A model generated the notes under the pieces. The model ran no database searches. It was not told the origin of the DNA and saw only the letters and a list, made by a program, of their open reading frames with translations. Shown piece after piece: positions 48,503 to 55,660 of a DNA stretch of 64,000 bases. A program made the position numbers and the translations under genes. The number at the start of each line of letters is the position of its first letter. Position 1 is the stretch's first letter. The stretch covers positions 7,112,001 to 7,176,000 of the forward strand of contig JADJPE010000005.1 of the NCBI GenBank assembly GCA_016713425.1, written 5' to 3'. Source of the stretch: Deltaproteobacteria bacterium. Lineage in GTDB: Bacteria > Myxococcota > Kuafuiibacteriia > Kuafuiibacteriales > Kuafuiibacteriaceae.

Positions 48503-48709
48503 TCATAGATTTCGCGGCAGTATTCCCATGCCCACGTGCTCTTTCTCTGTCCGTGTCTCATCTACAGCTTTGGCTCCCCGACCTGATGGCTTCACATCTC
48601 CAGATTTGATCTCTGCAGAGCGTTCCATGAGAAGGCGATACATCAGATCGGAGGGAGGGAGCTCCAACGTTCCCTCCTCACGAACTTTCGTTGCGGTGTC
48701 CTCGTTCAT
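48503..48709 (-). CDS. Small protein downstream of the dCTP-deaminase-like gene
   Basis: 68 aa from ATG 48709 (MNEDTATKVREEGTLELPPS, then DLMYRLLMERSAEIKSGDV). It is hydrophilic with no known motif. It lies 61 bp downstream of the deaminase-like gene on the same strand and may be co-transcribed; an in-frame ATG further upstream would overlap that gene. Function is unknown. Confidence 0.5.
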   Translation of the reverse strand: MNEDTATKVREEGTLELPPSDLMYRLLMERSAEIKSGDVKPSGRGAKAVDETRTEKEHVGMGILPRNL

Positions 48710-48770
48710 CTCTCCTCCAATCGAGCTCGGCCTTCGATGGCTAAACTTCATGCGACCGGAAAGGCAAGGT

Positions 48771-50387
48771 TCACTTGCCCACCTGTTGTTCTGCTCGCGG
48801 GTTGGATTCCGCATCCCGTCCGGGTAGCCCATTCGGAACCGCCTCGCTATCCCAAGTCCCGGACCGCTTGATCCTCTCCTTCACGTCGATCTCTTCAGGA
48901 GAACCCAGAGGAATCAACTCTTGGCGCGAGCTCCCCCGATCCACGTACCGCCCGTGCTCTTTCCTTCCATAGCTACTGTCGAAGAAGCGTTCATATTGTG
49001 GGGGCGCTGTCCCGTTGTAGAGATCGAGTCTCAGACCACCTCGCCCCTGGCCCTTGTCCGTGTCCAGAAGGGCATCGGAGTGGAGCTTCCTTGCGAGGCT
49101 CTTCTCGTACGGCTCGAGGTACACAACCCGCTCGATACCGGAAGCGATGATGTGTTTTGCACATGAGTGGCAGGGATATGTCGTGCAATAGAGCGTCGCT
49201 CCCCGCAGGCCAGGAATGGAGTCGCGTGCGATGCACAAGATGGCGTCCATCTCCGCGTGCACTGCCCGCGAAAATTCTATCAATCGCTTGATTCGCGATC
49301 GTGCAACGATGCCCTGTACCTTTGCTCGAGCGGGTTGCCCGCCCGACGCCCATAGCGACTCCTCTGAGAGAAGCGCTTCGACGAGTTCGTTGACGATCAG
49401 CGCCTTCTCATCGTCGTTGTAGCATTTCCCTCCGAAGGTCCAACATCTACGATCTTGCGGTGATTCCACGGTGTAGAGGCCACCGTTGAACTCGGGAACG
49501 TCATTGCAGCCGGTCGCCAGCAGAGCTCCAGTCTTCGAAAAGAGTGCCGCCCCAACGCTGCGTGACAGGCAAGCTGACCTTGCCGCGGCCTTGAACGCGA
49601 CGCTCATCGCAAACTCATCAGCGCGTGGCGTGTACACAGCCGCCCCAAAGAGCAGCCCAACAAGCCGCTCCGCTTCTGTGCCAACCTCGTCTTTCGTAGC
49701 GTACTCGTTCGCAAAGTAGTAATCCGCCCGGAGGATAGTCTTGATAGACCTCTGACCGAACGGATTATCGCTTTCGTCGGCATCTCGCTCAGATAGCTCC
49801 TTGAGCTCGTCTTCCAAATACCCCTTACGTTCGCGCAGCCGTTCGGTCCTCTTCTGATCCGTGGCCGTAACGCCCACGGCGCAGAAAGACCCGCCAAAGA
49901 TCCTTCGAAGGAGATCGACCTCCTCTGGTCTCTTCAAGCTGTCTATGACGAAGGCTTGCCGCGCGCCCAGGCCAACCTCCTTCAGTTTTGGAGCGATCGC
50001 GTCGCGGACCGCCAATCGCGCGATCACGTCCTTCCCAAACCGCTGTCTGAGCTCGTTGCCGAGGGTCTGAAGCTTTCTTGTGCGTGCGACAGGCGAGGAG
50101 TATTCCGCGTCAAACTTCGCACGGAGCGCGGCAAGATCCGGCGAACTATCCGTGGCCTGCGACAAGAACCAGGCAGTCATAATGAACGTGGAGGCATCAA
50201 TGACCTCGACGTCGTATCGGTAACCGTAAAGCGTGTGGCGAATCTTCTCCGCGACGAAGGAAGCCCCGCTGCCGATCCTGCCGGCGATTCCGAACACCAG
50301 AAGTGGTATGCGACTTTCCAACGCTTGAAGCCCTTGCGTCGTGCACCGGGTTATAATGCGAAACTGAACATCCGTCAAGTCGTTCAA
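48771..50387 (-). CDS. Anti-phage dCTP deaminase-like protein (AvcD type)
   Basis: About 538 aa if the TTG at 50387 is the start; no ATG is well placed. The N-terminal half is a P-loop kinase-like domain (VFGIAGRIGSGASFVAEKI, then FVIDSLKRPEEVDLLRRIFG). The C-terminal half is a cytidine/deoxycytidylate deaminase fold with zinc motifs RAVHAEMDAIL and YCTTYPCHSCAKHI. It also has SRSVGAALFSKTGALLATGC and GGKCYNDDEKA, typical of this family. Proteins of this two-domain form deplete dCTP on phage infection and are described as anti-phage dCTP deaminases. In the characterised system an upstream RNA restrains the enzyme; here the 60 bp upstream are too short to judge. Confidence 0.85.
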   Translation of the reverse strand: MNDLTDVQFRIITRCTTQGLQALESRIPLLVFGIAGRIGSGASFVAEKIRHTLYGYRYDVEVIDASTFIMTAWFLSQATDSSPDLAALRAKFDAEYSSPVARTRKLQTLGNELRQRFGKDVIARLAVRDAIAPKLKEVGLGARQAFVIDSLKRPEEVDLLRRIFGGSFCAVGVTATDQKRTERLRERKGYLEDELKELSERDADESDNPFGQRSIKTILRADYYFANEYATKDEVGTEAERLVGLLFGAAVYTPRADEFAMSVAFKAAARSACLSRSVGAALFSKTGALLATGCNDVPEFNGGLYTVESPQDRRCWTFGGKCYNDDEKALIVNELVEALLSEESLWASGGQPARAKVQGIVARSRIKRLIEFSRAVHAEMDAILCIARDSIPGLRGATLYCTTYPCHSCAKHIIASGIERVVYLEPYEKSLARKLHSDALLDTDKGQGRGGLRLDLYNGTAPPQYERFFDSSYGRKEHGRYVDRGSSRQELIPLGSPEEIDVKERIKRSGTWDSEAVPNGLPGRDAESNPRAEQQVGK

Positions 50388-50451
50388 TGGGCTCGCGTCG
50401 CCAAATCGAAGCGATACACGAGCTGACTGTGCTGAGCGAAGAGGTCGGCGA

Positions 50452-50625
50452 TTACGCGGTCTCCGCCTCCACCTCCCGCTGAGCGCATAAGGTTCGCGTA
50501 AGACGCAGGTCCATGACGACGGCCGCCAACCGCTTTCCGGCGCGGGAGAGCTCTTTGGCCTGCGCATCCAACTTGGCCGTGAGCACGTCAAGGTCGTCCT
50601 CGGGCTGGCACAAGCTGCTGACGCC
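50452..50625 (-). pseudogene. 3' end of a PD-(D/E)XK-type gene, cut by IS21
   Basis: The frame starts at the IS21 border and reads CQPEDDLDVLTAKLDAQAKE, LSRAGKRLAAVVMDLRLT, then stops. This matches the usual ending of proteins whose preceding segment is the restriction-endonuclease-like domain found on the other side of the IS at 53023-53295. The two pieces are probably one gene. Confidence 0.5.
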
Positions 50626-50682
50626 GCTCGGAAACTGACCCACTTCACCGGTCGGAAATTGACCCACCCAGCGGTCTGAGTG

Positions 50683-51498
50683 TTACGCCTTCCGAGCGAC
50701 CTTCGGCAAGACCCCGTGGCCCTTCTCTTCGCTCGGTTCTTCCTTCGCTGTCTTCTTTCGCATCCGATAGCTCCTGCCTTTCGTGGCGATCACGGTCGCG
50801 TGGTGCGCGAGTCGATCCAGGAGCGCGGTGGTGAGCTTCTCGTCTCCTCCGAAAACTTTGGTCCATTCTCCGAAGGCCAGATTGGTCGTCACGATGACGC
50901 TTCGGCGTTCGTATCTCTCGGCCAAGAGATTGAAGAGTAGCTCGCCTCCAGCGCGATCGAACGGCACGAAGCCCAGCTCATCGATGACGAGGAGATCGAC
51001 GTGCTGTAGCCGCCGATGCAACCGCCCAAGCTCTCGTTCATCCCGCGCCTCCAGCAGCGAGCGGACCAGGTCCGCTGCCCGGCCGAAGAACACGCGCTTG
51101 CGCTGCCGCGCGGCTTTAACCCCGAGAGCGATAGCGAGATGTGTCTTGCCCGTGCCGATTGGCCCGGCAAGAATCACGTTGTCTGCGCGGGCAATCCATT
51201 CGCCCCTTGCGAGCTCCGTGATCTGAGCACCGCTCACCGCTCCGTCCGTCGCAGTGAAGTCGAAACTGTCGAGCGTCTTCATTTCCGGGAAGCGCGCGTC
51301 ACGGAGACGATGGTTCACAGCCGAGTCCCTTCGAGAAGTCTGTTCGGCAGAGAGGACCTCGTGCAGATACTCCTCGTAGCCCCAGTGCTCTTCACGAGCC
51401 TGTCTCGCGAGTGCTTCGTACACGCGTGCGAGGCCAGGCATCTTCAGTGCTCGTGCCTGCGTTGCGACGAGGTCCTTGGCGACGACTATGCGGCTCAT
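50683..51498 (-). CDS. istB: IS21 helper ATPase IstB
   Basis: 271 aa, DnaC-like AAA+ ATPase. Walker A is LAGPIGTGKTHLAIALG, Walker B is LLVIDELGFVPFD, with the sensor region VIVTTNLAFGEWTKVFG. It assists target-site selection by the IstA transposase. Intact. Confidence 0.95.
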   Translation of the reverse strand: MSRIVVAKDLVATQARALKMPGLARVYEALARQAREEHWGYEEYLHEVLSAEQTSRRDSAVNHRLRDARFPEMKTLDSFDFTATDGAVSGAQITELARGEWIARADNVILAGPIGTGKTHLAIALGVKAARQRKRVFFGRAADLVRSLLEARDERELGRLHRRLQHVDLLVIDELGFVPFDRAGGELLFNLLAERYERRSVIVTTNLAFGEWTKVFGGDEKLTTALLDRLAHHATVIATKGRSYRMRKKTAKEEPSEEKGHGVLPKVARKA

Positions 51499-52949
51499 TG
51501 CGCACCTGCCAACAGCAGCCGATCGAACTCTGCCGCGCGCGTCGATGCGACCTCGACATCGCGCAGGCTCGCAGGCAGTGCAGTATCGCCCACGATGGTG
51601 CAGCGCTCAGTCTGCGGGGCCAATGCGAGAAGCAGTGGCTCGTTCTGGGACAGCGCGGCTCTGAGTGTCGTCGCAACGGCCTCCACGCCGCGTGTCTCCA
51701 CGTGAGCGAGGATTTTTGCGAAGATTCGCGCGGCCTGCTTCGGACCGTGTGCGTCAACGAGCGAACGCCATGTCACGTCGAACGGTGGGCCGAGATCGCA
51801 AATCAGCTCCGCCGCGACTTGTCGCACCGCTTGCGGTTTTCTCGCGAGCTCGCGGATGTAGTGCCGGTAGTCAACCGAACGGGCTCCGAAGCGAACGCGA
51901 GGATGGGTCACCGTACCGCTCGGCCCCACGATTGCGACTTCCTCCGCGCCGACATGCGCGATGACATCGAGCCCAGCCCACGAGCAAGGCACCGAGTAGA
52001 CGCCGCCCTCGACACAGACAAGAGAGCGGCGAGAGACACTGGGCGCATGCGACCGGCGTCCATCGAAACGGTACGTCGGCAGGGGCAGCGACGCCGCGCG
52101 GTCGACGCTGAAACGAATGGCTTCGTATGCCTTATCGAGACGCTCGAGGAGCACATTGCGGATCATGTTGAAATCGTCGCCGCTCGGAATTGGCACCAAG
52201 TGCTGCCAGCGGATTGTCTTGCCGCGTGCTTCGACACCGCCTTTGTCGTGGCCGGTGCGCGGCCGGCAAAAGCACGCCTCGAACAAATAGTGCGATGAAA
52301 GCGCCTCGAAAAGCGGCGCGAGCTTTCGCTCCGAACCCACGAGGTGCTTCGTGACGGCGGCCTTCAGATTATCATAAGCAATTCGCTGCGGGACGCATCC
52401 GAAGTGCTCAAAAGCCCGGACGTGTCCGTCGAGAAAGCTGACTTGATCCTGGCGAGGGTAGATCCACGCGAAGTCCCGACCCGAGTGCATCAGGCGCATC
52501 ACGAACATCCACGCCTTGATTCGTTTGCCAGCGAGATCGACCAGCACTTCGAAGAAGTCGACCTGTGCGAGATCGCCGGCCGGATACACGAGCGGTACGA
52601 ACACCTCGCGCCGGCTACGTTTCCACTCGGCCATCGCTTCGCGCACGGTTGTGAGCCCGACCGATAAACCCTCGGCAACGAGCATCGTGTGGAGCCGTGC
52701 CGCCGTGAGCCGCTGCTTGCCGCCGGTCCAGCGCGGAGACTCTTGAAGCAGTGCCTCGAAACGCGCCTGAACCTTTTCCCACACCGGGCGCGGCCGCGGC
52801 CCATCCTCGACGCGCACGGGCGCTGGCCGCTCCAGGTACCGTTTTACGGTATTCCGCGCGATGCCCATCTCTCGCGCTACCCGACGAATCTGCTGCCCCT
52901 CAACGAGCACCTTGTGGCGAACCACGTGAACCTGATCCATCCTCAACAT
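51495..52949 (-). CDS. istA: IS21 transposase IstA
   Basis: 484 aa. It has an N-terminal HTH (IRRVAREMGIARNTVKRYLE) and a DDE catalytic core with AQVDFFEVLVDL, RIAYDNLKAAVTKH and DKGGVEARGKTIRW. The stop overlaps the istB start (ATGA). Intact, so the element may be active. Confidence 0.95.
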   Translation of the reverse strand: MLRMDQVHVVRHKVLVEGQQIRRVAREMGIARNTVKRYLERPAPVRVEDGPRPRPVWEKVQARFEALLQESPRWTGGKQRLTAARLHTMLVAEGLSVGLTTVREAMAEWKRSRREVFVPLVYPAGDLAQVDFFEVLVDLAGKRIKAWMFVMRLMHSGRDFAWIYPRQDQVSFLDGHVRAFEHFGCVPQRIAYDNLKAAVTKHLVGSERKLAPLFEALSSHYLFEACFCRPRTGHDKGGVEARGKTIRWQHLVPIPSGDDFNMIRNVLLERLDKAYEAIRFSVDRAASLPLPTYRFDGRRSHAPSVSRRSLVCVEGGVYSVPCSWAGLDVIAHVGAEEVAIVGPSGTVTHPRVRFGARSVDYRHYIRELARKPQAVRQVAAELICDLGPPFDVTWRSLVDAHGPKQAARIFAKILAHVETRGVEAVATTLRAALSQNEPLLLALAPQTERCTIVGDTALPASLRDVEVASTRAAEFDRLLLAGAQ

Positions 52950-53022
52950 CCTCCTGCGGGCGTACCCGCGCTCGATGCCAGGTGGGTCAATTTCCGAGCG
53001 GTGAAAGGGTCAGTTTCCGAGC

Positions 53023-53295
53023 GATGCGATCACAAGCCCACAAGGTAGATACCGTGGTTCATGCTCGTTGAGCTCAAGTAACGGTCCAAGAGTTTCGACT
53101 TCATGGTGGTGTTGACCTCGCGATGGTCGGACCATTTCACTTCAATGACCACGCTCCAGGTCTCCCCGTTCGCGGCGTTCGCGTCCTTCGTTTGAATGAG
53201 GAGATCGGACCGCGCTCCATGCCTTAGCTCGGCTTCACGATTCACGATCAACCGGCAATTGACGATCTCGTGCTCAAGGAGCTGCTTCAGGTAGG
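53023..53295 (-). pseudogene. Restriction-endonuclease-like (PD-(D/E)XK) gene fragment
   Basis: The minus frame entering at 53295 reads LLEHEIVNCRLIVNREAELR, then SDLLIQTKDANAANGE and SVVIEVKWSDHREVNT. The Asp followed by IEVKW fits the D...ExK nuclease signature. It ends YLVGL and a stop 8 bp before the IS21 end. The 5' side is cut by an IS91 fragment at 53296 and the 3' side by IS21. It was probably the C-terminal domain of a larger protein. Confidence 0.6.
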
Positions 53296-54087
53296 TTCAT
53301 GCTCAGGTTCGTGTTGCCCAAGGCGATCGACGAGGACGAGAAAGGCTCTGCCTATATGCGGCCCGTCCGCCTTTCGCCGAAGGTCAACTTCGCATGACCG
53401 ATGATGGCCGAGTTCGGCTGACGCTTCGTCGTCCAGCGAAGAACGGCCAGGGTGCGATCGTTCTATCACCGGTTCAGTTTCTGAGACGCCTCGCGTGGCT
53501 CGTTCCTCCCCGGCGCAGCATCAGGTTCGCTATGCGGGAGTTCTGGCCTCGGCCTCGAAAGTGCGGCGCGCGATTGTCCCAAGGCCCGCACCGGTTCTTC
53601 AGCTCGCCTTCCCGATCGAGAACATGAGGCCTCGGGTTCAGAAACATCGCATGTCGTGGGCCAAACTGTTGGCCCGCGTCTATTCGATTGATGGAGAGCG
53701 CTGCTTGAGCTGTGGCGGCCCACTTAGGCCGATCGGTGCGGTGACTGAATCGAGTCACGTCGCGCAGACTCTCGGTCGGATGCGACGGCAGCGATGCGCT
53801 CGAGATCCCCTCAGCTCGCCCTCGATCTCTGATCGACTCTACAAACCAACCCAAGGTCCCACGCTCCGGGCCTCGGCGCTTCTTGTCCGCGCGGTCGCAC
53901 TGCTCGTCCGCTGGGGGAGAGGTACGTCTGAACGCTGCGCGCAGGCTACGGAACTCAACGGCAGTCCCGTCTTGTGGCGTTCCAAACCGGCCAGACTGCG
54001 CGCAACATGTGACTCGTCGCACACCTGCGTCGGTTCTCCGACTGCTCCGGGCATGGTATCGACGACGCATAGTGAGTCGAAGCCGAT
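53296..54087 (+). pseudogene. IS91-type transposase, copy 3 (C-terminal part) with an unoccupied intron site
   Basis: The sequence starts inside the transposase (FMLRFVLPKAIDEDEKGSAY in one frame) and is nearly identical to copy 2 through the C-terminus. It has the same one-base deletion in the C-run (near 53508) as copy 1. It reaches the intron site at 54087/54088. There the two exon flanks seen around intron copies 1 and 2 are directly joined (agccgat then tgattgccctatcggcc). Confidence 0.88.
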
Positions 54088-54109
54088 TGATTGCCCTATC
54101 GGCCCCGAG

Positions 54110-54361
54110 ATGTGCGTCGCCGCCTATACGCACATGATGATCGCCGAAGGCCGCATGCCGGCGCCGAGCGACTTGACCCCGCAAGGACAGGCGCTCAAGA
54201 CCCTCGTCTCCATGGCCGAACGCCAAGATCCGATGCTGACCCTCCGCTTGAAGCAGGCCATCCAGACGGCCTACGCGCCCAAGAACAACAACCAGACAAA
54301 GCAGAACGGACAACAGCAAAGCATGCTCTCTGGGAGCATGGCCGGCTCGGTCTTCGTCTGA
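54110..54361 (+). CDS. Hypothetical protein or C-terminal fragment (83 aa)
   Basis: From ATG 54110, MCVAAYTHMMIAEGRMPAPS leads to LKTLVSMAERQDPMLTLRLK and a Gln/Asn-rich tail ending GSMAGSVFV. It is coding-like but immediately follows the IS91/intron-site junction, so it may be the end of a longer gene. The family is not recognised. Confidence 0.45.
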   Translation: MCVAAYTHMMIAEGRMPAPSDLTPQGQALKTLVSMAERQDPMLTLRLKQAIQTAYAPKNNNQTKQNGQQQSMLSGSMAGSVFV

Positions 54362-54403
54362 AGCCACGTCAAGAATCACCCGAGCCCGGCCCTCTCCTCG
54401 CCC

Positions 54404-55660
54404 CTACCGAAGAGGCCCCATTTGCCGGAGAATTGGAACACGGCGCCAATGCTCACGCAGGCCCGATTCCATTCTCACCGGAATCGGCACATCGACCTCT
54501 TTGATAGCCTCTCGAGCTTGGCAGATTCCCTCGATGATCTCATCCTTCGCCCAAGAGCGACCGGTTGAATCTGAAAATCGCGCGAGCATCGCATCATCAA
54601 TGTCGGCGAATCGACGAGTGGTCCCGAAGCGCAGCGCCATCCTTGGCCCTCCCCTGTTCTCCCACCCAAACATCGCCCAGGAGATCGTGGCTACGAGATC
54701 ATAGCAAGGTGCCAACAACGGCCGCTGGGCATCTCCCCAAAGGAGGGCCCAATTCTTGAGATGCGCATCTCCATTCCCTGACGCGATCATGAACCCCAAG
54801 CGGCGGGCCATCTTCCGTCCCTCGTTCTCGCCGCAAACATCATCTACAAAACGTAGAGCCGCGTCGAAGCGAACACCGGGTCCTCTGTCACCGTTCTTGT
54901 TGCTTGGCCGCAAACCCAGCGCTTGGCAGAGATCTTCCTGATGCACCCGGCTCGCGTCGGGTCGTCGATCGAATCGTTCAACGGCGAATACTGAGACCGG
55001 AGGCGCTTCGACCAACCCCCAGCTCGGGATCCCGGATAGAGCCTCAAAAGGAACGGTTCGATGGGCAGGAACGTCAAGACCCGCCCGTGCTGCCCATCTC
55101 ATCGTTGCCGTCTCGACCTCCGGAAGGTCTTCGAAGTCTGGGCCCGGGAGCTTGACGATCCAGTGCGTGGCCCCAGTCACGGCGGCAAGCGTGAGACGCT
55201 CATTCACCATGGACATCGAAAACTTCATCTGCATGCCCGCCAAAGCTGAGAACCTTGGGCGCCCGTCAGAAGCAATGCCCGAGGTCGTTTCGACGACCGG
55301 GTCTTGGTGAGATCTCGGCGTCCCCTCCGCGCCCGCGCGCGCTTCAACAGCACCAGGAAGATCACGCCCCATCGCGGTCAGAAGCCGGAAAGAGGCACCC
55401 TCGGGAAGCCCATAAAAGGCGCACAAGCGCCCACGCAGCGTGCTATCTCGTTCCGGCAGTAGATTCTCAAACCATGCTGGGAGTTCGCCTCCGCTCTTTC
55501 GAGGCCCAGGCGTTCTCAAGAAGTCGACCCCGAGACGGGGCAACTGCCCATCAGACGCCCATGCAGTGTCGGGTCTCCATTCCGTCCGGCCGCCCGTATC
55601 CTGGACGATCGTGCCCACGACGCGAGCCGGCAACCTCACGATGAGTTCACGCGTGCTCAA
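54404..55660 (-). CDS. HipA-family serine/threonine kinase
   Basis: 418 aa from ATG 55660, which overlaps the DUF262 stop (ATGA). HipA landmarks are in order: an N-terminal couple_hipA-like region with AWFENLLPE, FSALAGMQMKFSM near residue 145, THWIVKLPGPDFEDLPEVE, VFAVERFDR, HQEDLCQALGL, MIASGNGDAHLKNWALL (catalytic loop, near residue 300) and CYDLVATISW (metal site). HipA kinases phosphorylate aminoacyl-tRNA synthetases or related targets and cause dormancy. No HipB-type HTH antitoxin gene is adjacent. The coupled partner is a DUF262 protein instead, which is unusual. Confidence 0.88.
   Translation of the reverse strand: MSTRELIVRLPARVVGTIVQDTGGRTEWRPDTAWASDGQLPRLGVDFLRTPGPRKSGGELPAWFENLLPERDSTLRGRLCAFYGLPEGASFRLLTAMGRDLPGAVEARAGAEGTPRSHQDPVVETTSGIASDGRPRFSALAGMQMKFSMSMVNERLTLAAVTGATHWIVKLPGPDFEDLPEVETATMRWAARAGLDVPAHRTVPFEALSGIPSWGLVEAPPVSVFAVERFDRRPDASRVHQEDLCQALGLRPSNKNGDRGPGVRFDAALRFVDDVCGENEGRKMARRLGFMIASGNGDAHLKNWALLWGDAQRPLLAPCYDLVATISWAMFGWENRGGPRMALRFGTTRRFADIDDAMLARFSDSTGRSWAKDEIIEGICQAREAIKEVDVPIPVRMESGLREHWRRVPILRQMGPLR

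Larger units (their letters stand above)
50626..53022. mobile_element. IS21-family insertion sequence
   Basis: About 2.4 kb. The terminal inverted repeats are two-part, as is usual for IS21. The left end reads gctcggaaactgaccc then tcggaaattgaccca. The right end read inward is gctcggaaactgaccc then ctcggaaattgaccca. It carries istA and istB with an ATGA overlap. I could not identify a convincing target duplication. Confidence 0.93.
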
